From NCBI GenBank assembly GCA_010027395.1, contig RGVD01000052.1:1-12787 (forward strand): a DNA stretch of 12,787 nucleotides, given 5' to 3'. The stretch comes from Bacteroidota bacterium. Lineage in GTDB: Bacteria > Bacteroidota > Bacteroidia > UKL13-3. Positions 1-6,744 of the stretch are shown one piece after another. A model generated the notes under the pieces. That model saw only the letters and a list, made by a program, of their open reading frames with translations, was not told the DNA's origin and made no database searches. The translations under genes were made by a program, and so were the position numbers. Each line of letters begins with the position of its first letter. Within the stretch, counting starts at the first letter, position 1.

Positions 1-28
1 GCTCTGAAATTTCAGAGCCTTTTTATTT
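1..28 (+). terminator. Rho-independent terminator of a gene upstream of the window
   Basis: Positions 1-18 form a perfect 18-base palindrome (GCTCTGAA/TTCAGAGC arms around AT), followed at once by a T-rich tract. This is the usual shape of an intrinsic terminator reading to the right. The gene it serves lies outside the window, and the left arm may extend past the edge. Confidence 0.7.
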
Positions 29-39
29 ATACTTGAATC

Positions 40-180
40 ATGAAATCAAAAATAAGAATTATCATTTTTTCACTATGTATAGTATTTAACTATACGCAAT
101 GTAAGCCGAAAAAATGTGCCAACTTCGAAGAGCATAGCAAGCCAGCCAAATACGATAAACATGGTCGTATAAAAAAATAA
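40..180 (+). CDS. Putative 46-residue small lipoprotein or exported peptide
   Basis: A short open frame encodes 46 residues. The N-terminus has lysines and an arginine at positions 2-6, then a hydrophobic stretch at about 7-16, then N-Y-T-Q-C with Cys21 placed like a lipidation cysteine. The mature part is short, hydrophilic and lysine-rich, with a second cysteine at 26. This is the layout of the small lipoproteins common in Bacteroidota, although Q just before the cysteine is not a textbook lipobox, so cleavage after 'TQ' by ordinary signal peptidase is an alternative. A box resembling TAnnTTTG with one mismatch (28-35) ends four bases before the ATG. No function is recognised. It stands alone between a terminator and the 3' end of rlmN, with which it converges. 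A chance frame is possible, but the signal-peptide pattern argues for a real gene. Confidence 0.5.
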   Translation: MKSKIRIIIFSLCIVFNYTQCKPKKCANFEEHSKPAKYDKHGRIKK

Positions 181-255
181 ATTGAAACTACTGCATAGTA
201 ATTCTCATACAACAAAAAGTTATCTTATAACGTTTAATTTTTAAGTGAAATAATT

Positions 256-1317
256 TTATTTGATTAAAGCTTCATCATGTTTCTTGTTAGCCAATTGGCC
301 GCAAGCCGCATCAATATCTTTACCTCTACTTCTTCTAACAGTGGCTCTCACATTGTGTGCTTCAAGGTAATCTCTAAATGCATCTATTTTGTTTGAATCA
401 GCTTTTTCAAATTCACCATCACCCGTTGGGTTGTATTCTATTATGTTTACCTTAGCTGGAATCTTTTTACAAAATGATAAAAGATTTTTAGCATCAATCA
501 GGCTGTCATTAAAATCTTTGAAGGCAATGTATTCAAACGTGATTTTATTTTTTGTGTTCTTACTAAAATATTGTAACGCCTCTGACAACACTTCTAAATT
601 ATTACTCTCGTTGATGGGCATGATCATGTTACGCTTTTCATCAGTGGCAGCATGTAATGATAAAGCCAAGTTAAATCTAACTTTATCATCTGCTAGTTTT
701 TTTATCATCTTTGATATACCTGCTGTTGAAACAGTAATTCTATCTGCGGCCATTCCTAGGCCTTCAGGCGATGTTATTTTATCTATAGCTGCTAACACAT
801 TGTTATAGTTCAACAATGGCTCACCCATACCCATAAATACAATATTAGTTAATGGTTTTTTATGATGTGTATTTGCCCAATCTCTGATATGCACCACTTG
901 ATCATATATCTCATCAGGGTTTAAATTTCTTTCTCTGTTTAATTTACCTGTAGCACAAAACTTACAAGTTAAACTACAACCCACTTGAGAGGATACACAT
1001 GCAGTCATTCTCTCATCAGCAGGAATCAATACACCTTCTACTAAATTTTTATCATGCAAGCGAAAGCCGCTTTTTATGGTTCCATCATTACTTATTTGTT
1101 TGTCTTCAACCTTTATGTGATTGATGACAAAATTTTCATTTAAAAATTCTCTTGTGGCTTTGGGTAAATTACTCATCTCATCAAAATTGGAGCAAGATTT
1201 CTTCCACAACCATTCATATACTTGTTTGCCTCTAAATACAGCTTCACCCTTTTCTTTGAAAAAATCTTTCAATTCATCCAAACTAAATGCCCTTATGTCT
1301 TGTAACTTTTTATCCAT
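256..1317 (-). CDS. rlmN: Dual-specificity 23S rRNA/tRNA adenine-2 methyltransferase RlmN
   Basis: This radical-SAM enzyme methylates carbon 2 of A2503 in 23S rRNA and, in characterised homologues, A37 of some tRNAs. The 353 residues match the usual family length. The radical-SAM CX3CX2C motif is C114-C118-C121, within the segment QVGCSLTCKFCATGK. C107, seven residues before it, corresponds to the E. coli C118 mechanistic cysteine, and C339 in AACGQL corresponds to the methyl-carrying C355. The SAM-binding GMGEPLLN motif lies at 163-170. All residues needed for the ping-pong methyl transfer are therefore present. The ATG at 1317 fits an intact N-terminal domain and lies 10 bases downstream of a consensus -7 box. 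The gene is divergent from the DUF3109 gene and appears to be transcribed alone. Confidence 0.97.
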   Translation of the reverse strand: MDKKLQDIRAFSLDELKDFFKEKGEAVFRGKQVYEWLWKKSCSNFDEMSNLPKATREFLNENFVINHIKVEDKQISNDGTIKSGFRLHDKNLVEGVLIPADERMTACVSSQVGCSLTCKFCATGKLNRERNLNPDEIYDQVVHIRDWANTHHKKPLTNIVFMGMGEPLLNYNNVLAAIDKITSPEGLGMAADRITVSTAGISKMIKKLADDKVRFNLALSLHAATDEKRNMIMPINESNNLEVLSEALQYFSKNTKNKITFEYIAFKDFNDSLIDAKNLLSFCKKIPAKVNIIEYNPTGDGEFEKADSNKIDAFRDYLEAHNVRATVRRSRGKDIDAACGQLANKKHDEALIK

Positions 1318-1327
1318 TGTTTGCTGG

Positions 1328-1335
1328 CAAAGGTA
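1328..1335 (-). promoter_or_regulatory. Bacteroidota-type -7 box of the rlmN promoter
   Basis: Read on the minus strand this is TACCTTTG, an exact match to the Bacteroidota -7 consensus TAnnTTTG. It ends 10 bases before the rlmN ATG, which predicts a 5' leader of only a few bases. No clear TTTG -33 element is visible at the usual distance. Confidence 0.5.
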
Positions 1336-1342
1336 AAAGGTT

Positions 1343-1372
1343 TTTGGTATTTCAGTTATCTGCTTACTTTTG
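1343..1372 (+). promoter_or_regulatory. Promoter of the DUF3109 gene (TTTG-N18-TACTTTTG)
   Basis: A TTTG at 1343-1346 is followed after 18 bases by TACTTTTG at 1365-1372. This matches the Bacteroidota -33/-7 arrangement closely. The -7 box ends four bases before the ATG at 1377, so the transcript is predicted to start at or very near the start codon. This also argues against the longer open frame that begins at 1287, because it would start upstream of the promoter. Confidence 0.6.
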
Positions 1373-1376
1373 TGAT

Positions 1377-1958
1377 ATGATAATTATTGAAAACACCTTG
1401 GTTTCAGAGGATGTATTAGAGAAAAATTTTATTTGTGATATTGAAAAATGTAAGGGTGCTTGTTGCATTGAAGGTGACGCTGGTGCTCCTCTTAACCAAG
1501 ATGAGTTGCTAATTATTGAATCTCAATTCGAAAATATAAAACCTTTTTTGTCGGAGGCAGCCATTCAAGATATTGAACGAAGAGGTTTTTATGAAAAAGA
1601 TAAAGATGGAGATATAGTTACTACCTGCCAACCTGATGGCCTTTGTAATTTTGCCACCATCGATAAACAAGGCATATTAGCTTGCGGAATGGAGCAGGCT
1701 TTTATGGATGGAAAAACCACATATAAAAAACCTATTTCTTGCCATTTGTATCCTATACGCAGTGCTCAGGTTGGACAATACGAAGCATTGAACTACCATA
1801 GTTGGGATATTTGCAAAGCAGCATGTGCCTTAGGTGAGAAACATAAAACACCTGTGTATTCTTTTCTAAAAGATGCTTTGATCAGAAAGTTTGGAGAAGA
1901 TTGGTACAACACGCTTGATGAAATTGCTGAAGATTGGAATCAGCAAAAGAGTGGTTAG
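1377..1958 (+). CDS. DUF3109 family cysteine-rich protein (YkgJ/FliB-like metal-binding type)
   Basis: The 193-residue protein starting MIIIENTLVSEDVLE matches what I know of the DUF3109 family of Bacteroidota, whose members begin almost exactly this way. It has ten cysteines (20, 25, 29, 30, 84, 90, 103, 122, 146, 150). The cluster C20-x4-C25-x3-C29-C30 resembles the metal-binding signature of YkgJ/FliB-type proteins, so Fe-S or zinc binding is likely. There is no signal peptide or membrane segment, so it is probably cytoplasmic. The frame is open back to 1287, but I choose 1377 because family members start there, the 30 extra residues overlap rlmN, and the promoter boxes lie inside that extension. 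The biochemical function of the family is not established to my knowledge. Confidence 0.88.
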   Translation: MIIIENTLVSEDVLEKNFICDIEKCKGACCIEGDAGAPLNQDELLIIESQFENIKPFLSEAAIQDIERRGFYEKDKDGDIVTTCQPDGLCNFATIDKQGILACGMEQAFMDGKTTYKKPISCHLYPIRSAQVGQYEALNYHSWDICKAACALGEKHKTPVYSFLKDALIRKFGEDWYNTLDEIAEDWNQQKSG

Positions 1959-2223
1959 TAGACATAAAGTTTGCAGAATAAGTAACCAATTTTAAAGTTA
2001 GAAAATTACTAATCATAAAATTAAAAGATTTAAACCCTTGATTAATCAAAGCATCTATTTTTATATTAAAATCAGTTGTTTTGTTGCACAAATCTACTAA
2101 GAAAAAGGCATCAAAATTTTATAAAAAATAGATATTGATAAGTGAGTTTTCAATAACTTTATTTATATCAATTCAATATAATTAGAAGTATATTGTGTTT
2201 TAAGAAATTCTGAAACAATAGCA

Positions 2224-2231
2224 TACATTTG
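2224..2231 (+). promoter_or_regulatory. -7 box upstream of the 199-residue exported protein
   Basis: TACATTTG matches TAnnTTTG exactly and ends 13 bases before the ATG at 2245. The -33 element is poor: the best T-run is at 2198-2201, 22 bases upstream. A small dyad (TTGAAAT-TCT-ATTTCAA, 2229-2245) overlaps the end of the box and runs into the start codon. Confidence 0.45.
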
Positions 2232-2244
2232 AAATTCTATTTCA

Positions 2245-2844
2245 ATGATAAATTACAATAACATACAGCCTAAAAAATATTTTTCAATGATTATTATGGG
2301 ATGTTTATTTTCATTACTTCCTGCTATAAATCACGCGCAAGAAATTGACTCAGTTAGGTATGAAATTGAATTAGGCAAACGAGGAAATATCCTATACAAC
2401 AGAAAGATTAGCTTTCATAATATTGGGGTGTATAGTACTGTATTCAAAAGAATTTATTTTAAGCAGAATAAGTTTGACGAGTTTAAGCCAATTGGTTTCT
2501 TGGGTTGGAAAATAAAACCATTGATAAAGGACAATGCGTTAGCTTTAATTGAATTTAAAAAATACAGAAGAAATAAATTGGCAAGTTATGCAACGCTTGT
2601 ATCCACACCTATAATTGCCATAGCTTGGTTGGCTTCTGCAAGCTACTACAATAGACGAACTTTGATGTCAAGGAGAAGAGCTCCTTTGAATTTGGTTCCA
2701 GATGGTGCTTTCTACCTTTTTCCATTTTCAATCCTTGGACTAACTTTTGGTTCGGTATTGTTAAACCAGCAAGCAGATCATCATTTGCTAATGTCAACTG
2801 AAATTGCAAATAGAAAAATTAAAACATTAAGACCTAGGAATTAG
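2245..2844 (+). CDS. Exported hypothetical protein with two predicted membrane segments
   Basis: I do not recognise this 199-residue protein. Residues 12-32 look like a cleavable signal peptide ending in N-H-A-Q, typical of Bacteroidota. Residues 33-110 are soluble, basic and rich in aromatic residues, and include a GWKIKPLI segment and a FKKYRRNK stretch. Hydrophobic segments at about 113-133 and 155-173 could cross the membrane. The loop between them holds several arginines (137-145), which would favour a cytoplasmic loop with both ends outside. An internal Met15 is an alternative start, but the ATG at 2245 lies just downstream of a consensus -7 box. The gene is monocistronic by spacing, with about 290 bases empty upstream and 90 bases before lepA. 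It may be a lineage-specific envelope protein; no enzymatic motif is visible. Confidence 0.75.
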   Translation: MINYNNIQPKKYFSMIIMGCLFSLLPAINHAQEIDSVRYEIELGKRGNILYNRKISFHNIGVYSTVFKRIYFKQNKFDEFKPIGFLGWKIKPLIKDNALALIEFKKYRRNKLASYATLVSTPIIAIAWLASASYYNRRTLMSRRRAPLNLVPDGAFYLFPFSILGLTFGSVLLNQQADHHLLMSTEIANRKIKTLRPRN

Positions 2845-2890
2845 ACTAAAGTATTTATTTACAGTGGCTTTGCTCTATTGTTTTCTCGCT

Positions 2891-2920
2891 TTTAAAAACT
2901 ATTAAATTAGCTTACATTCG
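2891..2920 (+). promoter_or_regulatory. Possible lepA promoter (weak match)
   Basis: TACATTCG at 2913-2920 matches TAnnTTTG with one mismatch, and a TTTT lies 18 bases upstream (2891-2894). The position, 14 bases before the lepA ATG, agrees with the other promoters in this window. The match is imperfect, so this is tentative. Confidence 0.3.
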
Positions 2921-2934
2921 CACTCATTATAAAA

Positions 2935-4722
2935 ATGGAACACATAAGAAATTTTTGCATCATTGCACATATTGATCACGGTAAATCAACACTAGCAGAC
3001 AGACTTTTAGAATATACCCAAACCATTAACAAAAGAGACATGCAAGCGCAACTTCTTGATGATATGGATTTGGAAAGAGAACGCGGTATTACAATTAAGA
3101 GTCACGCCATTCAAATGAATTATGAATTGGATGGACAGAAATATATTTTAAATTTGATTGACACCCCCGGTCACGTTGATTTTAGTTATGAAGTTTCTCG
3201 TTCAATTGCTGCTTGTGATGGAGCCCTTTTAATTGTAGATAGCAGTCAAGGAATTGAAGCACAAACTATCTCCAATCTTTACCTAGCAATCGACCAAGGT
3301 TTAGAAATAATTCCGGTATTGAATAAAATAGACTTACCTAGCTCGATGCCTGAGGAGGTAAGTGATCAAATTATAGATTTGATTGGTTGTAAATATGAAG
3401 ACATCATGCGTGCGAGTGGAAAAACAGGAGCTGGTGTGCATGAAATATTGGCTGCCATTGTTAAACGTGTTCCGGCCCCTAAAGGTAATCCTGATGCTCC
3501 CTTAAAGGCCCTCATTTTCGATTCGATGTACGATTCATTTAGAGGGATTATTGCTTATTATAGAATCATTGATGGCAAAATTACAAAGAATGATAAAATA
3601 AAATTCATGGCCACTGGCCATGATTATTTTGCTGATGAAGTAGGTGTTTTAAAATTGAATAAAGAGCAAAAGCAATCCATTCATGCCGGTGATGTAGGCT
3701 ATGTAATTACTGGTATAAAAGATGCAAAGGAAGTGAAAGTAGGGGATACCATTACCTTGCTTGATAACCCAACTGCCGATCGCATAGATGGTTTCGAAGA
3801 TGTGAAACCTATGGTATTTGCAGGAATTTACCCAGTAGATACTGAAGACTTTGAAGAACTTCGTGAGTCGATGGGTAAACTTCAATTGAATGATGCTTCA
3901 TTAACATTCGAACCTGAAAGTTCAGCAGCCTTAGGATTTGGTTTCCGTTGTGGTTTCTTAGGTATGCTTCACATGGAGATTATCCAAGAGCGATTAGAAC
4001 GTGAATTTGGAATGACTGTAATTACAACTGTACCAAACGTAAGTTACCACGCATACATGACCAATGATGAAATGGTTATTGTGAATAACCCAAGTGATTT
4101 GCCGGATGTGAGTAGAATTGATAGATTAGAAGAACCATTTATCTCAGCTCAAATTATAACGCGTACAGAATACATTGGTGCCATCATGAGTTTGTGTTTG
4201 AATAAAAGAGGGATTTTAATCAACCAGAATTATTTAACAACAGATAGGATAGAGTTGATGTTTGAATTGCCACTGGCTGAAGTTGTTTTTGATTTCTTTG
4301 ATAAACTAAAAACGGTTTCTCGAGGATATGCATCATTTGATTATCATCCCATAGAATACCGTGAATCGTATTTGGTGAAACTTGATATCCTGTTGAACAA
4401 AGACATTGTAGATGCATTGTCGGCCATTATTCACCGTGATAGAGCGTATGATTGGGGTAAAAAGATATGTGAAAAATTGAAAGACCTTATTCCAAGACAT
4501 CAATTTGAAATTCCCATTCAAGCATCAGTTGGAACTAAAGTAATTGCCCGCGAAACCATTCGTGCTCTGAGAAAAGATGTAACCGCAAAATGTTATGGTG
4601 GTGATATCAGCCGTAAACGTAAATTGTTGGAAAAACAAAAAGAAGGAAAGAAACGTATGCGTCAAGTAGGTAGCGTTGAAATTCCTCAATCAGCATTTAT
4701 GGCTGTACTTAAATTGGATTAA
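2935..4722 (+). CDS. lepA: Elongation factor 4 (LepA), ribosome-associated translational GTPase
   Basis: The 595-residue product has the full length and layout of LepA/EF4, a GTPase that acts on the ribosome and has been linked to back-translocation and to 30S biogenesis. The GTPase motifs are intact: G1 AHIDHGKST at 11-19, G2 region RERGITIK at 48-55, G3 DTPGH at 76-80 and G4 NKID at 130-133. The EF-G-like domains follow, with FGFRCGFLGMLHMEIIQERLERE in the middle, and the LepA-specific C-terminal domain carries the conserved lysine/arginine-rich end (KEGKKRMRQVGSVEIPQ). The ATG at 2935 gives the standard MxxIRNFCIIAHIDHGKS N-terminus. The gene is probably first in a plus-strand unit with the broken DUF1569 gene (41-base gap) and folD. 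Confidence 0.98.
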   Translation: MEHIRNFCIIAHIDHGKSTLADRLLEYTQTINKRDMQAQLLDDMDLERERGITIKSHAIQMNYELDGQKYILNLIDTPGHVDFSYEVSRSIAACDGALLIVDSSQGIEAQTISNLYLAIDQGLEIIPVLNKIDLPSSMPEEVSDQIIDLIGCKYEDIMRASGKTGAGVHEILAAIVKRVPAPKGNPDAPLKALIFDSMYDSFRGIIAYYRIIDGKITKNDKIKFMATGHDYFADEVGVLKLNKEQKQSIHAGDVGYVITGIKDAKEVKVGDTITLLDNPTADRIDGFEDVKPMVFAGIYPVDTEDFEELRESMGKLQLNDASLTFEPESSAALGFGFRCGFLGMLHMEIIQERLEREFGMTVITTVPNVSYHAYMTNDEMVIVNNPSDLPDVSRIDRLEEPFISAQIITRTEYIGAIMSLCLNKRGILINQNYLTTDRIELMFELPLAEVVFDFFDKLKTVSRGYASFDYHPIEYRESYLVKLDILLNKDIVDALSAIIHRDRAYDWGKKICEKLKDLIPRHQFEIPIQASVGTKVIARETIRALRKDVTAKCYGGDISRKRKLLEKQKEGKKRMRQVGSVEIPQSAFMAVLKLD

Positions 4723-4763
4723 TAATAAAAACAATTAATTCCTCAATTTAAATTTACAAAAAA

Positions 4764-5200
4764 ATGAAATCCATTTACTTAGCTGAGACGCTCAATGAAA
4801 TAGTATCAAGAATTGATAAATTATCACCAGATTCAAAAGCACTTTGGGGCAAAATGAATGTTTCTCAAATGATGGCACATTGTGTCGAGCCATTAAAAGT
4901 ATCAACGGGTAAAACAAATGAATTGGTCGCATTTTAGCTCCATTTTTAAAAAAAGGGTATTACAATGATAAGCCTTGGCCAAAGAATTCACCTACTGCTC
5001 CAAGTTATATTATGAGCGATGTTAGAGATTTTGAAAAAGAAAAAGCCAATTTGAAAGCAATTATTACTGAATTTTCAGAAGGTGGCCAAGCAAAATGCAC
5101 AAGGCATCCAAACCCATTTTATGGCAAACTTACTCCAGAGCAACAAGGATTAGGTCAATACAAACATATTGATCATCACTTGCAACAATTTGGTGTTTAA
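4764..5200 (+). pseudogene. DUF1569 family gene broken by a single-base frameshift
   Basis: Two overlapping pieces together make one DUF1569-like protein of about 145 residues, close to full length. The first piece starts at the ATG at 4764 (MKSIYLAETLNEIVSRID, then MNVSQMMAHC) and hits a stop at 4935. The second continues one frame back from about 4922 (IGRILAPFLKKGYYNDKPW, later GKLTPEQQGLGQYKHIDHH). The join falls near 4920-4922, because the second frame has a TGA at 4919-4921. The shift equals loss of one base. No slippery heptamer is visible there, so programmed frameshifting is unlikely. Either the gene is a recent pseudogene or the assembly has a one-base error. Family members are small cytoplasmic proteins of unknown function whose His motifs (MMAHC, HIDHH) recall the DinB-like fold. 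The gene sits between lepA and folD, 27 bases before the latter. Confidence 0.8.
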
Positions 5201-5227
5201 AACAAACATAAAATTCATAAAGCAGCC

Positions 5228-6091
5228 ATGAAATTAATAAACGGTAATGAGGTATCTCAAATAATCAGACTTCAAATAAAAGATGAAGTTTTAAAAATTA
5301 AATCTTCAGGAAAAAAAGTACCTCATTTGGCTGCCATTTTAGTGGGTGAAGATGGTGCAAGCAAAACCTATGTGGCGGCAAAGGAGAAAGACTGTCTAGA
5401 AGTAGGTTTTAATAGCACCGTTCTTAGGTTTGATTCGAGTATTACACAATCAGAGCTTTTATTAGAGATTGAAAAGATAAATAACAATCCTGAAATAGAT
5501 GGATTGATTGTACAATTACCTTTGCCAAAACACATCAACGAAAAGAAAATTACAGAATCTATTAGCTATAAAAAAGATGTGGTTGGTTTTCATCCTTACA
5601 ATGTAGGATTGATGTTCAAAGGCCTTCTAACCTTCTTGCCAGCTACACCTTATGGTATTATAAAATTAATAGAACATTATCAAATTGAAACAAGTGGTAA
5701 GCATTGCGTGGTAATAGGTAGAAGCGATATTGTTGGCAAACCAATGAGTGCATTAATGCTTCAAAAAAATTGCACAGTTACAGTTTGTCACAGCCGCACA
5801 GTTGATTTAGCCAAGTTTACCCTAGATGCAGATATTGTGATTGCTGCTATTGGTAGTCCTAAGTTTTTAAAAGCCGATATGATTAAAGAGGGTGCTGTGG
5901 TTATTGATGTGGGTATTACCAGAGTGGATGATGCGAATAGCAAAAAAGGCTTTAGACTTTTGGGTGATGTTGATTTTGAAGACCTGAGTGAAAAAGCAAG
6001 TTGGATTACACCCGTTCCAGGTGGAGTTGGCCCTATGACAAGAGTGGGATTGTTGTTGAATACTTTGGATGCAGTTCGAATAAATCTATAA
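5228..6091 (+). CDS. folD: Bifunctional methylenetetrahydrofolate dehydrogenase/cyclohydrolase FolD
   Basis: FolD interconverts 5,10-methylene-THF, 5,10-methenyl-THF and 10-formyl-THF, feeding purine and formyl-methionine synthesis in the cytoplasm. The 287 residues match the family. The catalytic YxxxK pair is Y48-K52, Q96 lies in GLIVQLPLP (92-100), and the NAD(P)-binding segment is VVIGRSDIVGKPMSALM (161-177). The C-terminus carries PVPGGVGPMTRVGLLLNT. The oddity is KDVVGFHP at 116-123: almost all homologues read KDVDGFHP, and the changed aspartate (human MTHFD1 D125) helps bind folate. Here the codon is GTT at 5582-5584, one base from GAT. This may be natural or a sequence error; the rest of the protein is intact. 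The gene follows the DUF1569 remnant by 27 bases and probably shares its transcript. Confidence 0.96.
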   Translation: MKLINGNEVSQIIRLQIKDEVLKIKSSGKKVPHLAAILVGEDGASKTYVAAKEKDCLEVGFNSTVLRFDSSITQSELLLEIEKINNNPEIDGLIVQLPLPKHINEKKITESISYKKDVVGFHPYNVGLMFKGLLTFLPATPYGIIKLIEHYQIETSGKHCVVIGRSDIVGKPMSALMLQKNCTVTVCHSRTVDLAKFTLDADIVIAAIGSPKFLKADMIKEGAVVIDVGITRVDDANSKKGFRLLGDVDFEDLSEKASWITPVPGGVGPMTRVGLLLNTLDAVRINL

Positions 6092-6096
6092 CCTGG

Positions 6097-6125
6097 TACA
6101 AAAATTCATCAAATTAATTTTTGTA
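6097..6125. terminator. Inverted repeat between convergent folD and ABC ATPase genes, probable bidirectional terminator
   Basis: TACAAAAATT (6097-6106) and AATTTTTGTA (6116-6125) form a perfect 10-bp inverted repeat with a 9-base loop. It begins six bases after the folD stop and its right arm covers the ABC gene stop codon. The stem is AT-rich with two G-C pairs and no long separate U-tract, so termination is inferred mainly from its place between converging genes. Confidence 0.4.
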
Positions 6126-6734
6126 ATTATCTACATGCAAGATGCCATCAGCTATATCATATTCATTGCTTTGGTTGCTTGATATAAGTATGGTCCGCTT
6201 GTGGTGTTGTGATAACAATAAACTGCGGTACCAATTGATTCCTTTGTCATCAAAATTGGTGCAAGGCTCGTCAAGCAGAAGGAGAGGGGTGTCGCTATAA
6301 AAGGCGAGAATTAACTTTATCCTTTGTTTCATACCACTCGAAAAGAATTTGATGGCTTTGTTTTGGTTGCCATCAAGGCCACAATTTTTTATGATTTCAT
6401 CAAATGAAATGCCTTTTATGCAGGGTTTAAAACTAAAGTGAAATTCGAGCATCTCCATTAAGCTAAACTCTTCCATCAACTCTAAATAAGGGGCTGCAAA
6501 AGCCACATATTTGTATAGGTCTTCCTCTTCTATTTTATGAGAATCTATTTCATAAGTAATTGCACCTTCACTCGAAGTTTGAAAGGCATAAATCACTTGT
6601 AGCAGTGTTGATTTACCACTTCCGTTGTTGCCAGTGAGGGCATAGGTTTTGTGGCTTTCAAATTCAAAATCAACATGGCGAAAAATCCAATCACGGTTGT
6701 ATTTTTTGCCAATATCTGCCAGAGTTATTTTCAA
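6114..6734 (-). CDS. Small soluble ABC-type ATPase of the lpx cluster, atypical Q- and H-loops
   Basis: The 206-residue protein is a lone nucleotide-binding domain. Walker A is GNNGSGKST at 35-43, the signature is SSGMKQR at 132-138, Walker B is LLLLDEP at 151-157, and a D-loop-like NFDDKG follows. Two usual elements are altered: where a Q-loop glutamine is expected the sequence is AAPYLELMEEF (80-90), and the H-loop position reads SSNQ (185-188), with Asn187 where histidine usually sits. I recall relatives next to lpxA in other Bacteroidota with similar segments, so this looks like a subfamily trait rather than damage. No membrane partner is encoded here. It starts 10 bases after lpxA ends and is surely cotranscribed, suggesting a role in envelope or lipid export with a permease encoded elsewhere; the substrate is unknown. 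Confidence 0.85.
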   Translation of the reverse strand: MKITLADIGKKYNRDWIFRHVDFEFESHKTYALTGNNGSGKSTLLQVIYAFQTSSEGAITYEIDSHKIEEEDLYKYVAFAAPYLELMEEFSLMEMLEFHFSFKPCIKGISFDEIIKNCGLDGNQNKAIKFFSSGMKQRIKLILAFYSDTPLLLLDEPCTNFDDKGINWYRSLLLSQHHKRTILISSNQSNEYDIADGILHVDNYKN

Positions 6735-6744
6735 ATTATGCTAC

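Noticed and set aside
216..240. Small hairpin GTTAT-CTT-ATAAC followed by a T-rich tract between the small lipoprotein gene and rlmN
   Set aside because: Only a 5-bp AT-rich stem; too weak to call a terminator, although the site between convergent genes is suitable.
1287..1376. Upstream extension of the DUF3109 reading frame (30 extra codons)
   Set aside because: It overlaps the rlmN start, lies upstream of the promoter boxes, and does not look like the family N-terminus, which begins at MIIIENT.
2038..2049. Palindrome TTGATTAATCAA in the gap after the DUF3109 gene
   Set aside because: A 12-base AT palindrome is expected by chance here, and no T-tract or neighbouring gene start supports a role.
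1882..2091. Minus-strand open frame overlapping the DUF3109 3' end
   Set aside because: Antisense to a well-supported gene, with no domain, signal or promoter; a shadow frame.
4733..4750. AATTAATTCCTCAATTTA after the lepA stop, resembling the heptamer repeat at 9054
   Set aside because: The AATT blocks are 4 and 8 bases apart, not in 7-base register, so it does not belong to the repeat.
4915..4925. Programmed -1 ribosomal frameshift in the DUF1569 gene
   Set aside because: No X-XXY-YYZ slippery heptamer in frame, and the target frame has a TGA at 4919-4921 that narrows the switch to a site without slippery bases.
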